64,000 bases of DNA from MPNO01 sp965205995 (GTDB taxonomy: Bacteria; Pseudomonadota; Alphaproteobacteria; MPNO01). The stretch covers positions 3,906,001-3,970,000 of the forward strand of contig OZ242200.1 in the NCBI GenBank assembly GCA_965205995.1. The letters are read 5' to 3'. How positions within the stretch are numbered: the first letter of the stretch is position 1; each line of letters opens with the position of its first letter. The translations under genes were made by a program, and so were the position numbers. The notes under the pieces were generated by a model. It saw only the letters and a program-made list of their open reading frames with translations. It was not told where the DNA came from and searched no databases. Shown here one piece after another: positions 42,184-49,503 of this stretch.

Positions 42184-44208
42184 CTACAGGATCAGCCACT
42201 CCGGCAGCCAGGCGGGGAGGCCCGCCGCCACCAGGCCGTGCGCCAGCGAGTCGTGGAAGGTCAGGCTTATGACGCGGTCGTAGAAACCGACCAGCAGGCC
42301 CCATACCGCAAGCGCGTAGCCGGCACAAACCCGCAACCGCATCCGGCCCCAGGCCAGCAGGTAGGCGAATGCGAATACCGGCAGCGCGATCTTTATCCCG
42401 AGCAGAAGGGCGACGAGGATGGTGGCCCCGAGCCATGACAGAAACAGCGCGGACCGGGCCAGCATCGCCTGTCTCGCCCCTTCCCCCAACGGCGCATACC
42501 GCACCGACCCGAAGCCGGCGGTCAGGGAGCGCGTGTCCCGGAACAGGGCGGCGGCAGCCAGGGCGACCCCGGGCGCCGCCATCACCAGGGGAAATTGCCC
42601 GACTTCGGGCTCCCATCCGGTGGCGGTCCAGGCCGCCGCGGCGAAGGCGGCGAAAAACAGCAGCGAAACCGGGAACGACAGGACCGGATTCCTGGCCCGC
42701 CCCTCGCCGGCTTGCGGGGCGTCCGCCTGTGCGTTGGTCCTGACGGTGCTGCGCGCCGACAGGACGATGGTGAGGACGCCGAGCGCGAGCACGATGAGGA
42801 CGATGGGGTTGGCGAGCCAGCCGACGCCGTCATAGGTCCGCATGCTGAGCAGGAACCGGTTCTCCACGATCGGCCCCAGGATCAAGCCGAGGATCAAGGG
42901 CGGCCTCGCCCATCCCCCGGCCTTCATCAGATAGCCGACGACGCCGAACGCGAAGCAGGTGACCCACGCCTCGATGGTCGAGTGGCCGCCGAGCCAGGCC
43001 CCCATGAACACGAACACGATGACGCCCGGCACCAGGAAATGCCCCGGCACGAAGGCAAGCCTCGCGACCTGCCGGCTCCATATCATCAGCAGCCCGGCCG
43101 CGACCACGTTGGCGATCACCAGCATCCACACCATCGAAAAGGTGATGTGGAGGTCGGTGGTGAGCATGTCGGGGCCGGGCCGGATGTCCTGCAGGATGAG
43201 GGCGCTCAGCAGGATCGCCGTGCCGAGGCTGCCGGGAATCGCGAACGCGACCGCCGGGATCAGCGCACCGCCCTTGGTGGCGTTGTTGGCGGCCTCGGGG
43301 GCGATGACGCCGCGGATGTCCCCCAGGCCGAAGCGGCTCTTGTCGCGCGCCGACTGCACCGCGTGGCCGTAGGCGACCCAGTCGACGATGGCGGCGCCGA
43401 GACCGGGCAGCATCCCGACATAGGTTCCGATCGCCGCGCAGCGCGTCGCCAGCCAGTGGTGGCGGATGGCATCGCGCACGCCGTCCCAGATGCTGCTGTC
43501 GGCGTCCTGGCTAGCGGTCTCCCGGGCGATCGAGATGTTGCGGGTCGCGAGCTCCATGAGCTCCGGAATCGCGAAGATCCCCAGCACCACGGGGATCAGC
43601 GGCAGATCGTCGACCAGATACTCCAGGTCCAGCGAGTAGCGCTCCGCGGCCACCGTCTGCGCGGCGCCGACGGTCGACAGCAGCAGCCCCATCGCGGCGG
43701 CGGCCAGCCCCTTGACCATCGAGCTCCCGCTCAGCGCGCCGACCATGGCGAGCCCGAGCAAAGCGAGGGCGAATATCTCGGGCGAGCCGAAGGCGAGGAT
43801 CAGCGGCTGAACGATGGGCAGGGAAATCGCCAGCGCGACGGCGCCGAACACCCCACCATAGGCGGATACCGTGAAGGCGGCGCCGAATGCGCGGGGCGCT
43901 TCGCCGCGCTTGGCGAGGGGATAGCCGTCGAGGATCGTCGCCTGCGATGCCGCGGTTCCCGGGATGCCGAGCATCACCGAGGCGATGGTGTCGCTGGTCG
44001 TGGTGACCGCGTACAGCCCGAGAAGCAGCGCGATCGCGGTCAAGGGCTCCATGTCGAAGGTGAACGGCAGCAGCAGCAGCATGCCGATGATGCCGCCCAG
44101 CCCGGGGACCGCGCCGAGCCAGATGCCGATGAAGATGCCGAGCGCGAGGAACGCCAGCACCTCAAGCTCGAAGATCGATGCCAGGCCGGTGTGCAGGGCG
44201 TCGAACAT
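42184..44208 (-). CDS. Tripartite tricarboxylate transporter, TctA-TctB fusion permease, 674 aa
   Basis: ATG 44208 after CGGAGGT. Residues 1-500 are a full TctA: FIGIWLGAVPGLGGIIGMLLLLPFTF, MLGIPGTAASQATILDGYPLAKRGEAPRA, and a second GMLPGLGAAIVDWVAYGHA. After a polar linker (RTNAQADAPQAGEGRARN, about 500-518) come four more helices with the look of TctB (DUF1468), including FPLVMAAPGVALAAAALF and a C-terminal AWGRMRLRVCAGYAL. In most systems TctB is a separate small gene upstream of TctA; here it is fused at the C-terminus. It imports a carboxylate using ion gradients with TctC. Confidence 0.88.
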   Translation of the reverse strand: MFDALHTGLASIFELEVLAFLALGIFIGIWLGAVPGLGGIIGMLLLLPFTFDMEPLTAIALLLGLYAVTTTSDTIASVMLGIPGTAASQATILDGYPLAKRGEAPRAFGAAFTVSAYGGVFGAVALAISLPIVQPLILAFGSPEIFALALLGLAMVGALSGSSMVKGLAAAAMGLLLSTVGAAQTVAAERYSLDLEYLVDDLPLIPVVLGIFAIPELMELATRNISIARETASQDADSSIWDGVRDAIRHHWLATRCAAIGTYVGMLPGLGAAIVDWVAYGHAVQSARDKSRFGLGDIRGVIAPEAANNATKGGALIPAVAFAIPGSLGTAILLSALILQDIRPGPDMLTTDLHITFSMVWMLVIANVVAAGLLMIWSRQVARLAFVPGHFLVPGVIVFVFMGAWLGGHSTIEAWVTCFAFGVVGYLMKAGGWARPPLILGLILGPIVENRFLLSMRTYDGVGWLANPIVLIVLALGVLTIVLSARSTVRTNAQADAPQAGEGRARNPVLSFPVSLLFFAAFAAAAWTATGWEPEVGQFPLVMAAPGVALAAAALFRDTRSLTAGFGSVRYAPLGEGARQAMLARSALFLSWLGATILVALLLGIKIALPVFAFAYLLAWGRMRLRVCAGYALAVWGLLVGFYDRVISLTFHDSLAHGLVAAGLPAWLPEWLIL

Positions 44209-44226
44209 GCGCTACCTCCGCCGGCC

Positions 44227-44265
44227 GCCCGGGTCCCGGGAGTTCAAGGCGCCCGGGACCCGGGC
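44227..44265 (-). other. Perfect 14-bp stem-loop between tctC and tctAB
   Basis: GCCCGGGTCCCGGG (44227-44240) and CCCGGGACCCGGGC (44252-44265) are exact complements with an 11-base loop. It lies in the 91-base gap between the binding-protein gene and the permease gene. No U-tract follows, so it is more likely to protect tctC mRNA or partly block read-through than to be a full terminator. Confidence 0.75.
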
Positions 44266-44299
44266 GGACCCGGCCCGCGGCCGGGGAGAACCCCGTCGG

Positions 44300-45370
44300 T
44301 CAGCGGATAATCGACTTGAGGTATTCCTTCGCCTGCGGGTCGATCTTGGTGTAGCCGCTGAGCAGCGCGCCGGCCTTGTCGCCGGCGAGCCAGAAGGGCT
44401 CGGACTTCGAGGCCTTGGTGAAGTTCGCGACGGTGCGCTGGTCGGCCCAGTTCGCCGCATAGGCCTTGCGCATCGCGGCCACGACATCGGCCGGGGTGCC
44501 GGGCGGCAGCATCAGCCACATGGCCCAGATCTGGTGGGCGGCGAACCATTTATAGGCCTCGAACATGGGTCCCGACGGGGCCTTGCCCTTCACCGTCTTG
44601 TAGAAGGCGACGAAGTTCGGCATGTCGCCGAAGGATTTGCCGTGGTCCATCGGCGTGTCGGAGCCGCCCGGGAACGCCGAGTGGTAGAACATGTCGACCG
44701 CCTCGCCCTTCTTCACCAGATCCTTCTTGTAGAACACCCAGTAGCCGATATCGCCGGTCGAGATCGCCTGGATCTCGTTCTGCATCAACCCGGCCTTCAG
44801 CTTCGGCTGGTTCTTGTAGCCGATGGCGAACCGGTAGGGGATGCCGAGCATGTCGAACGAGAAGCGCGAGAACAGGCCGAGCGCGCCACCCGGAATCCTG
44901 GCGCCCACGTTGAAATTCTTGGCCTTGAGAATGTCTGCCCGGCTCTTGAGCCCGCCGGCCAGGTCCGACCGCACCACGGTTACGAAGTTGACCCCGATGA
45001 CGCCGACCGGATTGAACTCGGCGGGGACGTATTTGACGCCCTTGAGGCCGAGCAGCAGGCCGGGGAAGTTCATCGGCCCCCACAGCATCTGGGTGCCGTC
45101 CTTCTTCGCCCGGTTGAAGACGAAATTGATGCCTTTCTGTCCGCCGCCGCCGACGATGTTCCGCACCTTGATGCTGGGCTTGCCCGGGACATGATCGCTG
45201 AAGGTCTTGGCGAAACGCTGCGCCTGCCGGCTCAGCCCGCCGCCGGCGCCCGCCGGAACGATGAATTCGATCGTCTTGCCGGAAAAATCCTGCGCATCGG
45301 CCGGCGTGCCGCCGATGAGCAAGCCGAGACCGGCGAGGCCGATCACGATATGCGTTGCGCCTCTGATCAT
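44300..45370 (-). CDS. Tripartite tricarboxylate transporter substrate-binding protein (TctC/Bug-type), 356 aa
   Basis: ATG 45370 after CAGGGAGCG. Residues 1-26 are a Sec signal peptide (MIRGATHIVIGLAGLGLLIGG, cleavage after ADA). The mature part begins with QDFSGKTIEFIVPAGAGGGLSRQAQRFA, matching the TctC/Bug opening (IxFIVPxxxGGxxD), although the Asp that often contacts the ligand carboxylate is replaced in GGGLS. The protein is longer than usual for the family (about 320). It delivers a carboxylate-type ligand to the TctAB fusion encoded downstream. Confidence 0.87.
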   Translation of the reverse strand: MIRGATHIVIGLAGLGLLIGGTPADAQDFSGKTIEFIVPAGAGGGLSRQAQRFAKTFSDHVPGKPSIKVRNIVGGGGQKGINFVFNRAKKDGTQMLWGPMNFPGLLLGLKGVKYVPAEFNPVGVIGVNFVTVVRSDLAGGLKSRADILKAKNFNVGARIPGGALGLFSRFSFDMLGIPYRFAIGYKNQPKLKAGLMQNEIQAISTGDIGYWVFYKKDLVKKGEAVDMFYHSAFPGGSDTPMDHGKSFGDMPNFVAFYKTVKGKAPSGPMFEAYKWFAAHQIWAMWLMLPPGTPADVVAAMRKAYAANWADQRTVANFTKASKSEPFWLAGDKAGALLSGYTKIDPQAKEYLKSIIR

Positions 45371-45637
45371 CGTCGCGCTCCCTGTTCTTTTCCGTGCAAC
45401 CCTAGTTCGGTCGCACGACGCGGATCAAGCGGGTCGCGGACGCCTTCCGCATGCGTCGGCCTCCGCGACGGCTATCGGCCCCGTACAGGCAGCTTTGCGG
45501 CGGCGCGAAAGGACGGCTATCGTCCGGACGCCTGCCCGGGCGCGACAAGATATTTCTTGCTCTCCGGCCCGGGGCATCGACAGAGGCGCAGGCTGGCCCT
45601 AAGTGTGGATTGCGAGACCATTACGAGGTCCGATAAA
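45371..45637. other. Divergent intergenic region of tctC and the TVP38-like gene
   Basis: The 267-base gap holds upstream sequences of two divergent genes. GACGGCTATCG occurs twice in direct orientation (45467-45477 and 45512-45522); the second sits inside the small hairpin GGACGGCTATCGTCC (45511-45525). These could be operator elements but are too short to be certain. No RNA gene or strong promoter was recognised. Confidence 0.3.
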
Positions 45638-46372
45638 ATGTCCGAGAGCAAAGCTCCCGCCGGCGGATTGAACGCCAAGCGTTTGCTGCCCGTCGCCGTT
45701 CTGGTCGCCGGGCTGGTCGCCTTCTTTGCTTTCGATCTCGACGAATTCGTCACCCTGGATGCGCTCAAGACCCACCGCGCGGTGCTGCAGGGATGGGTCG
45801 AATCGCAAGGCGCGGTCGCGTGGCTGGTCTACGCCGCGATCTACATGGCGGCGGTGGCATTTTCGGTTCCGGGCGGCGCGATCCTGACGATCGCCGGCGG
45901 TTTCATGTTCGGACCCTATGTCTCGACCGGGGTCGTGGTGGTCGGCGCGACCTGTGGCGCGACCATCCTTTTCCTGGCCGCGCGCTATGCCTTCGCCGAC
46001 TATTTGCGACAGAAGACGGGCGGCGCGATGCGGCGGATGGAGGCCGGGTTCAACGAGAATCCGGTGAGCTACATGCTCATTCTCCGCCTGGTGCCGCTGT
46101 TTCCGTTCTGGCTGGTCAATCTGGTGCCGGCCTTTCTCGGGGTTAAAATCAAGATCTATTTCCTGAGCACGCTGTTCGGCATCATCCCGGGCACGTTCGT
46201 CTATTCGCTGGTCGGCGACGGCGCGGGCGCGGTGCTCGATGCCGGGGGCGCTCTTGATCTGGGGATCATTTTCGAACCGCGCATCCTCGCCCCGATCGTC
46301 GGGCTCACGGTGCTCGCCTGCATCCCCATCGTCTACAAGCGCTTCCAGGCGCGTCGCAGCGCGCGGTCGTGA
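45638..46372 (+). CDS. TVP38/TMEM64 (DedA/SNARE-associated) family membrane protein, 244 aa
   Basis: ATG 45638. The first helix is at residues 15-33 (LLPVAVLVAGLVAFFAFDL). The VTT/DedA core runs from about 60 to 200 with VPGGAILTIAGGFMFGP, GATCGATILFLAARYAF, and LRLVPLFPFWLVNLVPAFLGVK, the conserved re-entrant loop motif (xLR-x-P-x-F-P). Related proteins scramble or flip lipids or affect membrane homeostasis. The next gene, a mercuric-reductase-like flavoprotein, overlaps its stop as GTGA, a pairing (sometimes a fusion) seen widely in bacteria. Confidence 0.9.
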   Translation: MSESKAPAGGLNAKRLLPVAVLVAGLVAFFAFDLDEFVTLDALKTHRAVLQGWVESQGAVAWLVYAAIYMAAVAFSVPGGAILTIAGGFMFGPYVSTGVVVVGATCGATILFLAARYAFADYLRQKTGGAMRRMEAGFNENPVSYMLILRLVPLFPFWLVNLVPAFLGVKIKIYFLSTLFGIIPGTFVYSLVGDGAGAVLDAGGALDLGIIFEPRILAPIVGLTVLACIPIVYKRFQARRSARS

Positions 46373-47790
46373 AACGCCATCGGGTCGATCTCTGCGTCAT
46401 CGGGGCCGGCTCGGGCGGGCTGAGCGTCGCCGCCGGCGCCTCGCAGATGGGCGCTTCGGTGGTGCTGATCGAGCGCGACCGGATGGGCGGCGACTGCCTC
46501 AATGTCGGCTGCGTTCCCTCGAAGGCGCTGATCGCCGCCGCCGGCGCCGCCGAGTCCGCCCGCCGTGCCGGGCAGTTCGGCGTCCGCCTCGGGCCGCCCG
46601 AAATCGATTACCAGGCGGTGCACGATCACGTCCATGGGGTCATCGCGGCGATCGCGCCGCACGATTCTGTCGAACGTTTCGAGGCGCTCGGCGTCACCGT
46701 CATCCAGGAGCATGGCCGTTTTACCGGTCCGCGAACCGTGGTCGCCGGCGAGCACGAGATCGAGGCCCGGCGCTTCGTCATCGCCACCGGATCGAGCCCT
46801 GCCGCACCGCCGATCCCCGGGCTGGAGGACGTCCCCTATCTCACCAACGAGACGGTATTCGAACGCACCCGTCTGCCATCCCCGCTGATCGTCATCGGCG
46901 GCGGCCCGATCGGGCTGGAGCTCGCCCAGGCGCATCGCCGCCTCGGCGCCGAGGTCACGGTGCTGGAGATGTTCACGGCGCTCGGCAAGGACGACCCGGA
47001 GCTCGCCGGGATCGTCACCGCGCGGCTTCGCCGGGAGGGCGTCGACCTGCGCGAAGGCGTGGGCGTCACCGGGATCTCCTCGACGGAGGACGGGGTTGCG
47101 GTGGAAATCGAGGACGACGGGCGCGTCGAAAGGCTGACCGCCGCCCATCTCCTGGTTGCCGCCGGCCGGCGGCCGAACATCGACGATCTCGGCCTGGAGG
47201 CGGCCGGCATCGAGCGAAACAGGGCGGGAGTCGTGGTGGACAACCGGCTCAGGACCACCAACCGGCGGGTGTTTGCCGCGGGCGACGCGGCGGGCAAGTT
47301 CCAGTTCACCCATGTCGCCGGATACCACGCGGGCATCATCATCCGTAATGCGCTATTTCGCATTCCGGCCAGGACCGACGACCGCGCCGTGCCCTGGGTC
47401 ACCTATACCGACCCGGAACTCGCGCATGTGGGGATGACCGAGGCGGTCGCGCGCGAGCGCGCGGGCGATATCCGGGTTCTGCGGTTTCCGTTCGCCGAGA
47501 ACGACCGCGCCTGGGCGGAGCGCGTGACCGACGGTCTGGTGAAGGTGATCACTTCGAAGAAGGGCGCGGTGCTCGGGGCGAGCATTGCCGGCGCCCATGC
47601 CGGGGAGCTGATCCAGACCTGGATCCTGCCGGTCGCCAGGGGAATGAACATCAAGCACGTCGCCGGGCTCATCATGCCCTATCCGACGCTGGGCGAGGTC
47701 AACAAGCGGGCGGCGGGCTCATTTTTCACGCCCGCCTTGTTCAGCCCCCGGGTCCGGCGCATCGTGCGCCTGCTCGCCCGCCTTGGGTGA
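46369..47790 (+). CDS. Mercuric reductase/lipoamide dehydrogenase-like FAD disulfide oxidoreductase, 473 aa
   Basis: GTG 46369 overlaps the previous stop. FAD-binding GAGSGGLSVAAGAS is followed by the redox pair C43 and C48 in GGDCLNVGCVPSKAL. The NAD(P) motif is VIGGGPIGLELAQAHRRLG, and VFAAGDAAG is the second FAD contact. The dimer domain ends PYPTLGEVNKRAAG, where Tyr stands in the place of the catalytic His of lipoamide dehydrogenase (HPT). No N-terminal heavy-metal domain or C-terminal vicinal cysteines, so mercury reduction is unlikely. It probably serves the TVP38-like membrane protein in an unknown redox role. Confidence 0.9.
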   Translation: MKRHRVDLCVIGAGSGGLSVAAGASQMGASVVLIERDRMGGDCLNVGCVPSKALIAAAGAAESARRAGQFGVRLGPPEIDYQAVHDHVHGVIAAIAPHDSVERFEALGVTVIQEHGRFTGPRTVVAGEHEIEARRFVIATGSSPAAPPIPGLEDVPYLTNETVFERTRLPSPLIVIGGGPIGLELAQAHRRLGAEVTVLEMFTALGKDDPELAGIVTARLRREGVDLREGVGVTGISSTEDGVAVEIEDDGRVERLTAAHLLVAAGRRPNIDDLGLEAAGIERNRAGVVVDNRLRTTNRRVFAAGDAAGKFQFTHVAGYHAGIIIRNALFRIPARTDDRAVPWVTYTDPELAHVGMTEAVARERAGDIRVLRFPFAENDRAWAERVTDGLVKVITSKKGAVLGASIAGAHAGELIQTWILPVARGMNIKHVAGLIMPYPTLGEVNKRAAGSFFTPALFSPRVRRIVRLLARLG

Positions 47791-47858
47791 CCGTTAGCGC
47801 TCCAGACATGCCGCGCTTTCAGTCGGCGCGCGCATTTGTCGGACTGCGGCGGACCCAC

Positions 47859-47887
47859 TTGTAATATCACAAAAGATATACCATTAT
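47859..47887 (+). promoter_or_regulatory. Candidate promoter with overlapping palindrome ahead of the histidine kinase
   Basis: TTGTAA (47859-47864) and CATTAT (47882-47887), each 4 of 6, are spaced by 17 bases in an unusually A/T-rich patch. The -35 box is part of TTGTAATATCACAA (47859-47872), whose two 7-base halves match at 6 positions as an inverted repeat, suitable for a dimeric repressor. The regulator is unknown. Confidence 0.4.
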
Positions 47888-47932
47888 CGGTGTGACGTTG
47901 CACAAACGCGTGATGTCCCCAGCCATTTGACC

Positions 47933-49351
47933 ATGTATCGCAGGACAATGCCCACGGCCAATGGTGGAGGCTCCGGCCCGCAGTTAGGGCTATCGGCGCG
48001 CTTGCTCGTATTGACGATCTTTTTCGTGATGCTGAGCGAGGTGTTCATCTATGCGCCGTCGATCGGGCGCTACCGCATGGTCTACATGCAGGAGCGGATC
48101 GCGGCGGCCCATCTTGCCTCGCTGGCGGTGGCGGCCCCGGTCGACGGCGCCGTTTCCGCGCGGCTGACGGCCGATCTCCTCATGTACGCGCGATCGCACC
48201 GGATCGTGACCCGCGCCGTGTCCGACGAGGTGACGATCACGGGCCAAGCGCCGCTTGCGATCGAAGCCGTCTACGACCTGCGTGACGCCGCGTTCTTTCC
48301 GTTGATCTGGGAGGCGTTCCTCGTCCTCGGACGGGGCGGGAACCGGATGGTCGAGGTTGTGTCGCCATTTGCCAAATCGCCCGGCACCCTGGTCAGAACG
48401 GTGATCGACGAAGCGCCGATGCGGACGGAAATGTTCGGCTATTCGGGACGAATCCTGATGCTCTCCGTCATTATTTCGCTGATTACCGCGGCACTCGTCT
48501 TTATCAGCCTTCAGCTTCTCTTCGTCCGCCCGATGCTGAGCATTACGGAAAACATGACCGCCTTCCGCGCCGATCCGGAGGACGCGAGACGCGTGGTGAC
48601 GCCGGGTTCGCGGTCGGACGAGATCGGGCGCGCCCGTCGGGAGCTCGCGGAGTTGCAGCAGGCGGTGCGGCAAGCACTGCAGCACAGATCCCGCCTTGCC
48701 GCGCTGGGCACGGCGGTTGCCAAGATCAACCACGACCTGCGAAACATCCTGGCGAGCGCACAGCTCGTTTCGGACCATATCCGCGTGAGCCCTGACCCGG
48801 GGGTGCGCAAGATCGCACCGACTCTGCTCGGCGCGCTCGACCGGGCGATCAGGCTGTGCACCGAGACCATAGCCTTCGCCCATGAAGGCGAGGCGCCGCC
48901 CTCCTTTTCTCGATTCGACCTTCGCGGGCTGGTGACCGAGGTCGGCGCCGATCTGCTCGAAAGCGGGTCGGGCACCACGCGATTCCTCTGTCAGGTGCCG
49001 CAGGACCTGACTGTCGAGGCCGACCGCGAACAGCTCCGCCGCGTGCTTACCAACCTCACGCTCAACGCTTTTCAGGCGACGGCGCAGTCGGTTCGGATCG
49101 GTGCCTCGCTGAATGACGGCTCGGTTCGGATGACCGTAACCGATGACGGGCCCGGCTTGCCCGAACCGGTTCGCGAGACTCTGTTCCAACCCTTCTCCGG
49201 ATCCAGTCGGATCGGCGGCACCGGGCTGGGCCTGACGATCGCGCGGGACCTCATGCGCGGCCACGGGGGCGGCGTCCGCCTGGTCGAGACAGGGGAAGCG
49301 GGCACGGTTTTCGAGGTCGAGTTGCCGGCCGGGTCGTTCGCGCAACGCTGA
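47933..49351 (+). CDS. Orphan sensor histidine kinase, 472 aa
   Basis: ATG 47933 (MYRRTMPTANGGG); an ATG at 47948 is possible. TM1 is about residues 24-44 (LLVLTIFFVMLSEVFIY), a periplasmic sensor region of about 125 residues follows, and TM2 (ILMLSVIISLITAALVFI) leads to a HAMP-like linker. The dimerisation helix carries the phospho-accepting His267 in KINHDLRNILASAQLVSD. The ATPase domain has N box LRRVLTNLTLNAFQAT, TVTDDGPGLP, and GTGLGLTIARDLMRGHGG. No response regulator is adjacent, so the partner is unknown. Confidence 0.92.
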   Translation: MYRRTMPTANGGGSGPQLGLSARLLVLTIFFVMLSEVFIYAPSIGRYRMVYMQERIAAAHLASLAVAAPVDGAVSARLTADLLMYARSHRIVTRAVSDEVTITGQAPLAIEAVYDLRDAAFFPLIWEAFLVLGRGGNRMVEVVSPFAKSPGTLVRTVIDEAPMRTEMFGYSGRILMLSVIISLITAALVFISLQLLFVRPMLSITENMTAFRADPEDARRVVTPGSRSDEIGRARRELAELQQAVRQALQHRSRLAALGTAVAKINHDLRNILASAQLVSDHIRVSPDPGVRKIAPTLLGALDRAIRLCTETIAFAHEGEAPPSFSRFDLRGLVTEVGADLLESGSGTTRFLCQVPQDLTVEADREQLRRVLTNLTLNAFQATAQSVRIGASLNDGSVRMTVTDDGPGLPEPVRETLFQPFSGSSRIGGTGLGLTIARDLMRGHGGGVRLVETGEAGTVFEVELPAGSFAQR

Positions 49352-49503
49352 AGCCGGCGAGCCCCGCGTCTCCCCGCCTTCGCTCCCCTCGTTCCGACGC
49401 AATTTGGTAGCATCCCGGCAGCGACGGCCCTCGTCCGCGGCGGCGAACGCACGGATTCGACATTTAGCGGGCTTGCTCGGGCTCGTCAGGCATCGCGACT
49501 CCC

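Noticed and set aside
43964..46372. 802-codon open frame with the TVP38-like domain at its end
   Set aside because: The upstream part is antisense to tctAB and tctC; the real start is ATG 45638.
46369..47790. Mercuric reductase (merA) or the missing E3
   Set aside because: No heavy-metal domain or C-terminal vicinal cysteines for merA, and Tyr replaces the catalytic His needed for E3.
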